From positions 1 through 64,000 of the forward strand of contig CAXXUG010000022.1 in the NCBI GenBank assembly GCA_963664835.2: a stretch of DNA of 64,000 nt, written 5' to 3'. Below the pieces are notes generated by a model, which was not told the DNA's origin, made no database searches, and worked only from the letters and a program-made list of their open reading frames with translations. This document shows positions 1 through 8,883 of the stretch, piece by piece. The position numbers and the translations under genes are program-made. Every line of letters begins with the position of its first letter. The first letter of the stretch is position 1. This DNA comes from G963664835 sp963664835. GTDB taxonomy: Bacteria; Chloroflexota; UBA6077; FW602-bin22; JBCLEL01.

Positions 1-530
1 ATACCAAAGGATGAGTCTAGCTCGAGTGCGCGCCCATAGCAGTCGAGGGCGTCGAGATACCGTCCAACGATATCGAAAGAGTTGCCGCAATCGGTGAGGG
101 CCTTTAAGCGCAGCTCGGTGTCCGCCTCATTGTTCTGCACTACAAGGTCGAACAATCGACGAGCCTCTTGAAGATGGCTACGCTTGTTTAGCCACGCATC
201 ACCCAGACCTGCTTGTTCGACGGCAAGTTGCCACAGGTGCAGTTGGATACTAGCTAGATTATAGGACACCTCGGCTGACGAATGAGGGTCCAGTTTGCGA
301 AAGGCGTCCGCTCCTTTCTCCATTAGCAATGAATCCTTGAGTTTGAAACCTGCATCTGCATAAGTGTAGGCACGTAGTTGCGTGACGTTCACCTCCTGCC
401 CCGCGCCCGCCACCAAAGATTCCGCCAAGTCAACGGCCCTCTTCGTTGACTCTGCCTCGTTGAGAAGACGAGGTATCTCTTGCTTAGTCTGCTCGTATGC
501 CGTGATGCTGTCGATTATTACTGCTGTCAT
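1..530 (-). CDS. Tetratricopeptide-repeat protein, 3' end outside window
   Basis: The minus strand is open from an ATG at 530 down to the window edge, giving about 176 residues with no stop. The product begins MTAVIIDSITAYEQ and is strongly helical. Near the visible end it reads RYLDALDCYGRALELD, a textbook TPR helix pair with the conserved A/Y/A/L/P-type spacing, and an earlier segment SYNLASIQLHLWQLA fits another TPR helix. TPR proteins are scaffolds for protein-protein contacts, so no enzymatic role can be assigned. The gene is transcribed away from the neighbouring tRNA. What follows its C-terminus is unknown because the window cuts it. Confidence 0.7.
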   Translation of the reverse strand, partial: MTAVIIDSITAYEQTKQEIPRLLNEAESTKRAVDLAESLVAGAGQEVNVTQLRAYTYADAGFKLKDSLLMEKGADAFRKLDPHSSAEVSYNLASIQLHLWQLAVEQAGLGDAWLNKRSHLQEARRLFDLVVQNNEADTELRLKALTDCGNSFDIVGRYLDALDCYGRALELDSSFG

Positions 531-708
531 GTAACCCAAACTGGTAGACCGACTGAGCTCTCTGCATAGCGGAACCCTATATGGTGAAGGCCCAATTGAG
601 ATTGCTTTTGGGTGGTTCCGGGCAACGAGCCACCGTCCGAGGCCTTGACCCATTCTCCTACACATCCAATTTGAAGGACAAGCGGAAGGTTCTTGATTTT
701 GTCAAGTC

Positions 709-783
709 TGGTGGGCCCACCCGGATTCGAACCAGGGACCAACCGGTTATGAGCCGGCCGCTCTACCGCTGAGCTATGGGCCC
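709..783 (-). tRNA. tRNA with CAT anticodon (Ile2 or elongator Met), copy 1
   Basis: Read on the minus strand the sequence folds into a full cloverleaf. The acceptor stem GGGCCCA pairs with TGGGCCC, the D arm has AGCTCAGCGGTAGAGC, the anticodon stem GCCGG/CCGGT encloses the loop CTCATAA (anticodon CAT), and the T arm has GGTTCGAATCC. The discriminator A is followed by an encoded CCA. A CAT anticodon fits elongator Met or lysidine-modified Ile2. The CCGGTTGGTC segment leans to Ile2 but does not settle it. The whole 75 bp recurs identically at 3149-3223. Confidence 0.93.
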
Positions 784-828
784 CGCGTAACGCCGCGTGC
801 CGGCGACTCGTTCTGATCGTTTCCTCAC

Positions 829-1657
829 CTAGTTCCTGTCTACCAGGCGTTGGCGATATATGAGCAAGTCCTGTTCGGTGACTGCTTCCGCCGGCACTAG
901 CTGATAGTGCTTCTCCGAAGTTATTCGGATTTCGTCGCCTTGATGTTCGAACTCGAAGAGCGCGATGACTTCGTCCCCCATGAATTGTGCTCCAACGGGA
1001 CGGCATATGAGCGCCGGCAGCTTTTCGGCGCAGACAGCGATGTCTTGCTCGATCTGGACCCGGTTTAGCCTATCGCTACCTCCCTTGGCTTGGACCGGCA
1101 CGGCGTAGTGGGCGCCCGCTCTTGTCCACTCCGACGTAAATCTCATCCGTCTCCACTTGCCCCATGCCGGACACTGTCGTCCTCAAGTGGTTCTGGAGCG
1201 AGTAGCATGCAATTCCTAAGAACACATCGATCAGCCGGTTGTAGCGGACACGGGCCAGGAGCGCTTGCTCGTCATTGAAGGCGTACTTTGAGATTATTCC
1301 CGGTGTAGCGTCTGGAATCTTTGTGACCGCGAGATTCGGGTTGGGCGTGAGGGGCATGTCGGCGACCAACACAAACCGATACCGGCCACGTCCCGCCGGC
1401 CTGATAATCCACGTCTCCCCTTCAGGAGCCACCTCAAGGATGCTGGCCGGCAGCTGTGTCCTGTACCGGAAGCTGTAAATCAGGTCACCGAGGTTCTTGG
1501 GCAGCTTGATATTCAGCTTGGAAGCAAATGCGGCTAGGTCCTCCCGTTCAAAGGCAACCTCGCGGCTTCCACTCGTATACTTTGCGTTGAAAATGGCCTC
1601 TATGATCTTTGAGTAGCGGTTCGAGCGCGACATAGGTCCTGTCAGGTACCGGTCCAT
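829..1657 (-). pseudogene. Restriction endonuclease-like gene broken by +1 frameshift
   Basis: Two overlapping minus-strand frames read as one protein. The first runs from 1657 and reaches VETDEIYVGVDKSG, then goes out of frame and stops. The second carries straight on with AHYAVPVQAKGGSD and ends at 829. Removing one G/C base near 1120 (run GGGCGCCC) joins them into about 275 residues. D...(P)VQAK fits a PD-(D/E)XK-type core, and the position directly after a methyltransferase suggests its cognate endonuclease. The start at 1657 overlaps the methyltransferase stop by 16 nt, so the two are translationally coupled; an alternative ATG lies at 1633. The total length is 3n+1, as expected for one inserted base. 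It could be genuine inactivation or a read error. Confidence 0.7.
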
Positions 1658-2970
1658 TCCAGGACCACGACCTCTTCCCTAAGCTGCTCGCCCGTGACGG
1701 TTGACGGCCTGGTCCGGAACAGGTCAATCGCGATGACCCGGTAACCAAGCGATTCTGCGAGATCGGCGACAATCTGCCCGGTGCGAATCATGACTCTCAG
1801 ATAGGAGGCCTGGTCGCCTACCACGTACGCCAGCCTGGCGCCAGATCGAAGAACAGACCGCAAGGAAGCCAGGTGTCTAGCAATCCCACCGAAGTAGAGA
1901 AGCGTTACCCGGGCATACATACGCTCGAAGCCGGACGTCTTGCCCAGTTCGATTCGTCGTCGCTCGATGGCCTTCGCTATCTCCTGTATCGCATGGTGCT
2001 GAGCGACTTCTTTGTCATCCGTATCTGACTTGTACACACCTCTTGTGTTCGATCGGATCAATTCCTGCTTCAACGAGCGCAACTCCCGTTTGTCCCGTAT
2101 CAGGCCGAGGACGACTGACTCAAGTCGCGTCGTTCGCGTGTAGTCTTTCTCGTTGGGGTACGGCGGGGACGTTATCACGGCGTCTATCGAATCGGGACTC
2201 AATACTTGATCTGCCTCTCGCGAGTCGGCCTTGATCAACTTTGCGGAACCATGGGCAAGGTTGCGTGCGACGTTAATGTCCTCAGCCATCACGCGGACAC
2301 CGTCGAGCCACGATTCCACCACAGGAGCATCATCCTTGATCCGACCCACGCCTACTTCAGGGCCGAATTTCAAGTTCCCGATCTGGTAGGCAAGGGCCTT
2401 AGCCAGCGCGAGTCGTCCGAATTTTCGCAGTGAGGTATCGCCATGCCGCTCGGCCTCGTCTAAAAGAACCAGAGTCTTGTGGAGAGGTATCGGGCTTATC
2501 GAGTCCTTCAACAAGAGCTTGGTCTGTTCCGGGCCAAGCCGGCGCTTTGTAACTTGTCCGTTTGTACTCGCGTCAGCGAGGGGAAGACCGAACCAATCGT
2601 CGATCCCGTGGTCTTCGAGCATCGTGCGTGTCGACACCGCGACCTGCTCGGCATATCCCAAGAGCAACTTGGGGTCTGCAGACCAATCGATCTTCACCGA
2701 GCTGGCGAATGCGGCCATCGGGTTCGATTCAAGTCCCACGCTTGAAATGCCGAGTTTCTTGCACTCAACCAACGTCGTGCCAGTCCCACAAAAGGGGTCC
2801 AGAACTGTTTCGGCGGGCCCAACGTTTAGCCGTTCGAGATAGTGCCTAACCAGATGCGGCGGGAATGACAGAACAAACCTGTACCAGTCGTGAACTGCGC
2901 GGTCTCTGGGCAGCAGCTTGTTCTGGTCGTTTGACCCACTTCTGAGTCTCTTGGAAATATCAGTCGACAT
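1642..2970 (-). CDS. SAM-dependent DNA methyltransferase (TSPPY type)
   Basis: The 442-residue product has the SAM-binding motif DPFCGTGTT at about residues 58-66 and the catalytic motif TSPPYPNEKDY near residue 265, the order typical of amino-methyltransferases acting on cytosine N4 or adenine N6. TSPPY favours N4-cytosine, but this cannot be fixed by eye. The C-terminal part (YVVGDQASYLRV) is the usual closing strand of the fold. The gene lies directly upstream of, and overlaps, the broken endonuclease. With the flanking tRNA copies it makes a compact R-M cassette. If the endonuclease really is dead, this would act as an orphan methylase. Confidence 0.85.
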   Translation of the reverse strand: MSTDISKRLRSGSNDQNKLLPRDRAVHDWYRFVLSFPPHLVRHYLERLNVGPAETVLDPFCGTGTTLVECKKLGISSVGLESNPMAAFASSVKIDWSADPKLLLGYAEQVAVSTRTMLEDHGIDDWFGLPLADASTNGQVTKRRLGPEQTKLLLKDSISPIPLHKTLVLLDEAERHGDTSLRKFGRLALAKALAYQIGNLKFGPEVGVGRIKDDAPVVESWLDGVRVMAEDINVARNLAHGSAKLIKADSREADQVLSPDSIDAVITSPPYPNEKDYTRTTRLESVVLGLIRDKRELRSLKQELIRSNTRGVYKSDTDDKEVAQHHAIQEIAKAIERRRIELGKTSGFERMYARVTLLYFGGIARHLASLRSVLRSGARLAYVVGDQASYLRVMIRTGQIVADLAESLGYRVIAIDLFRTRPSTVTGEQLREEVVVLEWTGT

Positions 2971-3148
2971 TGGGGCAATTGATGATGATAAGGACTACGC
3001 CTTTCATTCCATTTCGGTGCCGAGCGTCCGTGCGGAGAGGTGCCCGGCCCTCTGGATTCGCTTGCTACTTGGCTGCGATGCGACGGTTAGTCCGAGTTTA
3101 TCGGCAGTAACTTCGTTTCGGTTTTGTCTGCCGTAAGGTCATCCGGCT

Positions 3149-3223
3149 TGGTGGGCCCACCCGGATTCGAACCAGGGACCAACCGGTTATGAGCCGGCCG
3201 CTCTACCGCTGAGCTATGGGCCC
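3149..3223 (-). tRNA. tRNA with CAT anticodon, copy 2
   Basis: This is a base-for-base copy of the tRNA at 709-783, including the encoded CCA and the CTCATAA anticodon loop. Its 5' end lies about 40 bp beyond the 3' end of the TIM-barrel gene on the same strand. A TAGAAT-like -10 can be seen at the end of that gap, but no convincing -35. Because it follows a chromosomal gene on the same strand, this is probably the ancestral locus and the copy at 709 the duplicate. Confidence 0.93.
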
Positions 3224-3264
3224 GTATTGCGATGACTACCCACAAATTCTAGCAGGTTTCTGCC

Positions 3265-4203
3265 TCAGGCCGGCCGGCGTTGCACCAGGCCCTCGATGAT
3301 CGACTGCAGGTACCGGATGCTGATCGCCGAGTGGTGGAAGTCGTCGCCGACCGTGCCCATGTTGCCCTCCACGCTGATGTAGCCGGCGAAGCCGGCCGCG
3401 TGGGCCACCTCGATCGCGTAGCGAAAATCGATCTCGCCGTCCGGCACGTTCGTCCTGATGAACACCGACCGATCGAGCTCCGGCAGGTACACCCTTCGCA
3501 TATTCTTGATGTGCCAGAAGATCATCCTGCCGGCCGTGTTCTGGATCGTGTCCGACCAGCTCTCTTCCGGAACGTTGTAGGACCAGAGAATGTTGCCGAG
3601 GTCTGGGTTGAGGCCGACGTTTGGCCGGTCGACCATCTCAAGCAGGCGCAGCGCCGCCTTCGAGTTGTCCGCGATGCTGCCCTGGTGAATCTCCAGCGCG
3701 AACTTCTTGTCTCTCTCGGCGGCGGCATCCGCGATCTGTTGAAGCCTCCTTGCCGTCTGCTCGTAGTCCTCCTCGGTAGCCTCCCGGCTGGAGCCGGCCG
3801 AGTGGGCTGAGCCCAGCTGGAATACGACCTGGTTCGGATCGCTCACCGTCTTGCCGCCGGTCAGGCTCGCGGTCACGATCTCGGAATCCAGGACCGATGC
3901 GATCTCGACCGCGCGCAGCGTGCGCTCAAGGTTCCGGTCGCGCTCATCCGGCAGGCAGAGATTGGTCCGGCCCAGTTTGACCGCGGCGATCGCCAGCCCG
4001 AAGCCGGCGGCCTCCTCGCGGATCTCGCCTAGATCGGCGTCGCTCATCTCCAGGAACGGCAGCCAGGTGTCCTCGACCTCCAGACCCTCGGCGCCAAGGT
4101 CCCGGGCAAAGGCGAAGAACCGGCGGCGGGCCTCGGCCGGCGCCGGCCCCGGCCAGCGGTAGGGGTAGGCGTTGATCCCGCGAATCGAGAAGGCTATCTT
4201 CAT
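3265..4203 (-). CDS. Sugar phosphate isomerase/epimerase-family TIM-barrel protein
   Basis: The 312-residue protein opens MKIAFSIRGINAYPYRW and shows the AP-endonuclease-2/xylose-isomerase-like barrel pattern: GAEGLEVEDTW, the central LEIHQGS, GLNPDLGN, HIKNMRR and the late VEGNMG. Conserved Glu, His, Asp and Glu in these strand ends are the expected divalent-metal ligands. The family interconverts keto-sugars or sugar acids; the substrate here is unknown. The acetamidase gene lies 29 bp upstream on the same strand, and the two are probably co-transcribed. ATG at 4203 has only a weak ribosome site. No signal peptide is present, so it is cytoplasmic. Confidence 0.8.
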   Translation of the reverse strand: MKIAFSIRGINAYPYRWPGPAPAEARRRFFAFARDLGAEGLEVEDTWLPFLEMSDADLGEIREEAAGFGLAIAAVKLGRTNLCLPDERDRNLERTLRAVEIASVLDSEIVTASLTGGKTVSDPNQVVFQLGSAHSAGSSREATEEDYEQTARRLQQIADAAAERDKKFALEIHQGSIADNSKAALRLLEMVDRPNVGLNPDLGNILWSYNVPEESWSDTIQNTAGRMIFWHIKNMRRVYLPELDRSVFIRTNVPDGEIDFRYAIEVAHAAGFAGYISVEGNMGTVGDDFHHSAISIRYLQSIIEGLVQRRPA

Positions 4204-4232
4204 CCGGGACTCGAGAGCGTCGGCAATGGCGG

Positions 4233-5147
4233 TCAGCTCCCGCCGGCCGGCAGGAACCGTCGGTTCACCTTCGCGATGTAGGTGAACGTCGGATTCACGA
4301 ACTGGGTGCAGCGCGCCTCCAACACCTGTCCGAGGTAGAGGTAGGCTTCTCCCCGGCTCATCCTGTACTCCTCATCCAGCCAGAGGACCATCGACTCGAG
4401 GGCCAGCCGGAAGGCGTCCTCGGCTGGCCGGGCCATCGCCGCGATCGCGATGTGTGTCTCGTTCAAAATTCGGGGCCAGTACATGCTCTTCGGCTTGATC
4501 TTGCTCAGCTCGCAGCGCAGTCGCACCACTCCGCTGGCCTCGATGCCGCCGGCGCCGCAGATCTCGCCGTCGCCCTGCAAAGCGTGCATGTCGCCAACGT
4601 GGAGCAACGCGCCCGGCACGTTGACCGCCAGCTGCACCGTCGCGCCGGTCGTGATCTCCTGCGCGTCGAAGTTGCCGCCGTAGTGGCCGGCCCATGCGTG
4701 CCCGAACACCTCGTACTCTGGGGCGACCCCAACGAACCCCATCATCGGAGCGACCGGCAGCTTGAGCGAATCGCTCCAGTGGATCAGCCCGTCGCTGATC
4801 TGCACGATCTTGGAGTGGGCGCCGAGGGCCGATGAGCCCATGTAGGCCGGCATCGCGCCGGTGCTGCCCCGGAACGCGGTGAACCCGACCGGGTCCAGGC
4901 TGATGTCGCCGATGTGTACGGAGAGCAAATCGCCCGGTTCGGCGCCCTCCACCCAGATGCACCCGCTCGACGGGTTGCCGCCGCGCAGCTTTCGAGCCAC
5001 CTCCGCGCCTTCCGGATGTTCCTCGGTGAAGGGTCCGCGGTTCAACTGTGTCTGCACCTCGAACTCTTCGCCGGGTTCCACCCGCATCGTGGGTTGGTTC
5101 CGCGAGCTTATCTCGAAATAGAGGACGTCCTTGTCCTGTCTCTTCAT
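4233..5147 (-). CDS. Acetamidase/formamidase family protein
   Basis: The 304-residue protein has the family landmarks: RNQPTMRVEPGEEFEVQT near the N-terminus, NPSSGCIWVEGAEPGD, and the hallmark GDMHALQGDGEICG in the centre, where Asp and His are expected to coordinate zinc. The family hydrolyses short amides to ammonia and the acid; the exact amide is unknown. ATG at 5147 is supported by GAGGA seven bases upstream. It precedes the TIM-barrel gene on the same strand, which suggests a small catabolic operon. A divergent MFS carrier starts about 150 bp away and could share its substrate or regulation (inference). Confidence 0.88.
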   Translation of the reverse strand: MKRQDKDVLYFEISSRNQPTMRVEPGEEFEVQTQLNRGPFTEEHPEGAEVARKLRGGNPSSGCIWVEGAEPGDLLSVHIGDISLDPVGFTAFRGSTGAMPAYMGSSALGAHSKIVQISDGLIHWSDSLKLPVAPMMGFVGVAPEYEVFGHAWAGHYGGNFDAQEITTGATVQLAVNVPGALLHVGDMHALQGDGEICGAGGIEASGVVRLRCELSKIKPKSMYWPRILNETHIAIAAMARPAEDAFRLALESMVLWLDEEYRMSRGEAYLYLGQVLEARCTQFVNPTFTYIAKVNRRFLPAGGS

Positions 5148-5293
5148 GATTGTCCTCGTCGCCTCTTTTTCCTGGTAGCGGCCCAGACCGACTCTTGCTG
5201 GGGCCGATTATAATCACTTTGAGGTCCCAATAACCCCTTCGCCGCTCGCGTTGGCAGATCCCGACAGGAAACAGACATCCGTAATGGGCGCCC

Positions 5294-6550
5294 GTGCCTA
5301 GACTCAGACGACGGACACTCAGGGAAAGAGCGCGCCGCCTCGTCTCCGAAATCGTCATAAACCGCAACCACGGCCTCTTCGCCATCGGCGCGTTCATCTC
5401 CAGCCTCGGAGTATGGATGCAGACGGTCGCGATGGGATGGCTGATGCTGGAGCTAGGCGGAACGCCGTTCGATCTGGGTCTCATCAACTTCGCCCAACTG
5501 GTCCCGATATTGGTCCTGGGAGTTGTAGGCGGCGCCGTCAGCGACCGGGTCAACAAGCGATGGCTCCTTATCGCCGCCCAATCCGGCGCGGCCGCAATCA
5601 ACCTGCTGATAGCGCTACTTACTCTCGCCGGCCTGATAACGATTCCGACCCTGATTGTTCTGGCATTCATTTCCGGCCTTGCTTCCCCGTTCGTATGGCC
5701 GGCGTTTCAAGCGATCATCAGGGAGCTTGTTGGCCCGGACGAGCTGCGGAAGGCGATCGCGCTCAATGCCGGCCGTTTCAACCTGGCCCGGATCCTGGGC
5801 CCTACGATCGCCGGCGGGTTGGTCGCGGTAGTTGGCACCGCCGGCTGCCTGATTGTCGGTTCCGTTGCCCTCTCTGGAGTGGTGTTTACGGTCTGGCTCG
5901 TCAGGTACGATCCGCCGCCATTGGGACCACAGTTGGAATGGGTCCAGGCGATGACCGAGGGATTGCGCTACGCCTGGCGCGATCGCCAGATCCGGGCCTA
6001 TCTGCTGGCGGCCGGCGCGATAGGATTGCTGGCCATGCCCTACCAGGCTTTCATCCCGGCCTACTCACGCGACGTCCTATCGGCGGGACCGGAGGCCCTG
6101 GGACTGTTGTTCACGAGTGTGGGCATCGGCGCGCTGCTCGGCGCCATCTCCAGTGGTATTCGATTCGCCACCAAGAGGCCCCTCTCAAGCAGCTTTGCAT
6201 TCCTTGTATCGACGGGGATAGGACTGGGTCTCTACACAGTTGGCGGCTCGCTGATTGTCGCGCTTATCGGCCTGATGCTCGTCGGGCTGGGCTCGATAGG
6301 ATTCTTGGCGACCGCAAACGCCTCGGTTCAGCTCCTTGCGCCGCATGCCGTCAGAGGTCGCATCATTGGGATCTGGATTACGGTGAACGCCGGCCTCATG
6401 CCGATCGGCAGCCTGGTGTTCGGTCGCGTCGCGGAGTTTTCCGGTCTCCAACTCGTATCGATAATCGGCGCTGTCGGTTGTATGATTGTAGCCCTGCTAT
6501 TTGCCATGGTGCTGAAGACCTCATTGCGCCAGGAGATAAGGCCCGTTTGA
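5294..6550 (+). CDS. MFS transporter, EntS-like
   Basis: This is a 418-residue, 12-helix carrier. The N-terminal half has GVWMQTVAMGWLMLELGGTP followed by the loop GGAVSDRVNKRW between helices 2 and 3, the pattern of the EntS/MFS_3 exporters. It also has FNLARILGPTIAGG in helix 5. The start is a GTG at 5294. It is divergent from the acetamidase operon and followed 85 bp later by an Ldh-type oxidoreductase gene. A closely similar carrier is encoded at 8884-10152, so this lineage holds duplicated exporters. The substrate cannot be predicted. Confidence 0.85.
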   Translation: MPRLRRRTLRERARRLVSEIVINRNHGLFAIGAFISSLGVWMQTVAMGWLMLELGGTPFDLGLINFAQLVPILVLGVVGGAVSDRVNKRWLLIAAQSGAAAINLLIALLTLAGLITIPTLIVLAFISGLASPFVWPAFQAIIRELVGPDELRKAIALNAGRFNLARILGPTIAGGLVAVVGTAGCLIVGSVALSGVVFTVWLVRYDPPPLGPQLEWVQAMTEGLRYAWRDRQIRAYLLAAGAIGLLAMPYQAFIPAYSRDVLSAGPEALGLLFTSVGIGALLGAISSGIRFATKRPLSSSFAFLVSTGIGLGLYTVGGSLIVALIGLMLVGLGSIGFLATANASVQLLAPHAVRGRIIGIWITVNAGLMPIGSLVFGRVAEFSGLQLVSIIGAVGCMIVALLFAMVLKTSLRQEIRPV

Positions 6551-6635
6551 CGACGCTGCCTGCTCACAATCTTGTCCGGTAGCGTCCCAATGTCCCACCC
6601 ATCGCCTGGGCAGAATCAAGATCGGGAGGAGAAGA

Positions 6636-7670
6636 ATGCCGGTCAAGTCGGCTGACGAACTGAACGAAATCACTCGAAAGATACTGGTTGCCGTCGGCGC
6701 CAGCGAGAGCAACGCCGGCCGAGTGGCCGAGGCGCTGGTCTCCGCCCACCTCGCCGGCCACGACTCGCACGGAGTGCAGCAGCTTCCCCTCTACGTCAAG
6801 GACATCGAGGAGGGGTTCATACTGCCGGCGAACGAGCCGGAGGTCGTGCAGGAGACCGCCAGCTCTGCGCTGATTCGCGGGCACTGGACATTCGGGCTGG
6901 TTGTCGCCAAGCAGGGGATGCAGCTGGCGATCGATAAGGCGGCGGACGACAACATCGCGATCGTGGTACTGACCGAGCTGAACCACATCGGCCGGCTGGG
7001 CGAGTACGCCGAGATGGCGGCCAAGGCGGACCTAGTCTCGATCATCGCCGCCGGCGGATTCAGCGAGGAAAACCCTGTCGCCGCGCCCCACGGCGGACGC
7101 AAAGCCGTCCTGGGCACCAACCCCATATCGATCGGGTTTCCGGCCGGCGACAAGCCGATGATCGTGGACTTTGCAACGACAATAACCTCCGGCGGCAAGG
7201 TGTTGCTGGCCATCTCCAAGGGTGAAGAGGCGCCGCCAGGATTCCTGCTGGATGGCGATGGCAACCCGACCACCGACCCGAACAAGTTCTACGAAGGCGG
7301 AGCGCTGCTGCCTTTCGGAGGTCACAAGGGATTCGGCGTGATGATGGCGGTCGAGTTCCTGGGCCGGATCCTGGCCGGAGGCGACAGGTACGCAACACCG
7401 GGCCGGGGAGGGCCAATCATGGGGCACCAGGGAGTGTCGATGATCGTGATCAACCCGGCCGGCTTCCAGCCCCTTGCCCAGTACCACGAGCGCGCGGAGG
7501 AGATGATGGAGCGGGTCCGCGGAGTTCCGCCGGCCAGTGGGTTCGACGAGGTGATGGCTCCGGGAGACCCGGAGCGGCGGGCGCGCGAGACTCGGCAAAG
7601 GGACGGCATCTACGTCGCGGAATCGACCTGGGACAAGCTGATGGACTTAGCTAAGTCCCTGGAGATTTAG
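6636..7670 (+). CDS. Ldh family (malate/L-lactate-type) NAD(P)-dependent oxidoreductase
   Basis: The 344-residue protein fits the malate/lactate dehydrogenase family unrelated to classical LDH: HLAGHDSHGVQQLP near the N-terminus (with the catalytic His region), LNHIGRLGEY, and the nucleotide-binding GTNPISIGFPAGDKPMIVDFATT. It ends with FGGHKGFGVMMAVEFLGRIL. Members oxidise 2-hydroxyacids such as malate, sulfolactate or ureidoglycolate; which one is unknown. ATG is preceded by GGAGGAG at ideal spacing. It lies next to a convergent D-2-hydroxyacid dehydrogenase, so both enantiomers of a hydroxyacid could be handled here (inference). Confidence 0.87.
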   Translation: MPVKSADELNEITRKILVAVGASESNAGRVAEALVSAHLAGHDSHGVQQLPLYVKDIEEGFILPANEPEVVQETASSALIRGHWTFGLVVAKQGMQLAIDKAADDNIAIVVLTELNHIGRLGEYAEMAAKADLVSIIAAGGFSEENPVAAPHGGRKAVLGTNPISIGFPAGDKPMIVDFATTITSGGKVLLAISKGEEAPPGFLLDGDGNPTTDPNKFYEGGALLPFGGHKGFGVMMAVEFLGRILAGGDRYATPGRGGPIMGHQGVSMIVINPAGFQPLAQYHERAEEMMERVRGVPPASGFDEVMAPGDPERRARETRQRDGIYVAESTWDKLMDLAKSLEI

Positions 7671-7741
7671 ACCGGGCATAGACAGGCCCCCGACCGAATC
7701 CGGGTACCTGGCGTATCGCTATAGCGCCCTGATGGGTTGCC

Positions 7742-8707
7742 CTAGAATCCGGCCCGTTTGTCGCAGACGTTAATGAACGGCTCGTTCGCCAGGAATCGGC
7801 GTATGTTCTCCTTGAGAATCCGCTTGCGACCCTCGTAGAGCTCGGGCGTCAAGGCGGACGCGTGCGGCGACAATACCAGGTTTGGCAAGTCCCATATTGG
7901 ACTGTCCTGGGGCAGTGGTTCGACTTCGGTGACGTCGAGGCCGGCGCCGGCGATTCGACCCTCGTTCAGCGCGTCGATCAGAGCCGGCTCCTCCAAGATG
8001 CCGCCGCGAGAGATCGCGATCAGGTAGGACGTGGGCTTCATCAGGCCGATACGCCGGCGGTCGATCAAATGGTGAGTCTGGGCGGTGTATGGCACGGTGA
8101 TCACGAACACGTCGGAGATTCCCATCAGCTCGTCCAGCCGGTCCAAGCCCCAGACCTCCTCGACTTCCGGCATCCCCGGCACCGGCCGGATGTCGACCGC
8201 AACGACCTTCATCCCGAATCCGTGGGCCCGGCGCGCGACCGCCCGGCCTATTCCGCCCAGTGCCAGGATCCCCATAGTGCGGCCGTCGATCTCAACGTAT
8301 CGGTCTTGGTACTTCGGCATGTTCCATCGCTTGGCCCGTTGGTCTTCGAATAGCTCAGGTAGGCAATGGGTCAGCGACAGCAGCAGGGCGAATACGTGAT
8401 CGGCCATCGGAGAGGCGTGCGGGCCGAGAGCGTTCGTGAGCGTAACATCGCTCTCCACCAGTCCTTCGACCGCGACGTACTGGTCGATGCCCGTGCCCAT
8501 CTCGTGGATCCAGCGCAGTTTCCTGGCGGCTCGGAATGCTTCCGCTGAGAGCTTGCCCACACTCGCGTCGGCATCGGCGATTTCCCGCAACTGATCATCC
8601 CCACCATCATCCACAAACGCGAACTCCACGCCTGGGAACTCGGCCCGCAGTTCCTCCTTGAACTGATCGGTCGTTCTTCCTGGTTGGATCGTGAAGACGA
8701 TTTTCAA
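7742..8707 (-). CDS. D-2-hydroxyacid dehydrogenase (NAD-dependent)
   Basis: The 321-residue protein has the two-domain layout of the family. The cofactor loop reads ALGGIGRAVARR (residues 149-160), so the first Gly of GxGxxG is Ala149. Catalytic Arg lies in ISRGGILEE, Glu in DVTEVEPLP and His in LSPHASALTP, all present. The start is TTG at 8707, supported by GGAGG eight bases upstream. The gene converges with the Ldh-type gene and is divergent from the second EntS-like carrier. The family reduces 2-ketoacids or oxidises D-2-hydroxyacids; the substrate is unknown. Confidence 0.87.
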   Translation of the reverse strand: MKIVFTIQPGRTTDQFKEELRAEFPGVEFAFVDDGGDDQLREIADADASVGKLSAEAFRAARKLRWIHEMGTGIDQYVAVEGLVESDVTLTNALGPHASPMADHVFALLLSLTHCLPELFEDQRAKRWNMPKYQDRYVEIDGRTMGILALGGIGRAVARRAHGFGMKVVAVDIRPVPGMPEVEEVWGLDRLDELMGISDVFVITVPYTAQTHHLIDRRRIGLMKPTSYLIAISRGGILEEPALIDALNEGRIAGAGLDVTEVEPLPQDSPIWDLPNLVLSPHASALTPELYEGRKRILKENIRRFLANEPFINVCDKRAGF

Positions 8708-8883
8708 CGTTGCTACCTCCTCGACAGCATGCTCGCTTCGGACAGGGTAAGTGGGTCGTCGCGCCGGCGGATCGACAGGCCAAGTCTATTCTCGATGAAC
8801 CGGGCGGGCAACTTCCAAGCGACGGGATTGTGGCATAATCTTGACGACTGCGAGGTCTACGCCCTGTTTGCCGCACATTACAA

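Larger units (their letters stand above)
709..3223. other. Restriction-modification cassette bounded by two identical tRNA genes
   Basis: The 75 bp from 709 to 783 (tRNA including CCA) and from 3149 to 3223 are identical and in the same orientation. Identity stops abruptly at the gene borders on both sides. The 2.4 kb between holds only a DNA methyltransferase and a frameshifted endonuclease. tRNA genes are classical integration sites, but usually only the 3' part is duplicated and an integrase is present. Here the copy is complete and no integrase is seen, so the cassette may be a passive island held between recombining tRNA copies. Confidence 0.6.

Noticed and set aside
540..690. Possible third tRNA (AGCTCAGTCGGT on the minus strand)
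   Set aside because: Only a D-arm-like string is present; no acceptor stem, anticodon arm or T loop can be paired around it.
4372..5670. Long minus-strand frame of 432 codons overlapping the acetamidase
   Set aside because: Out of frame with a well-supported gene, arginine-rich low-complexity product, no ribosome site: a shadow of the acetamidase.
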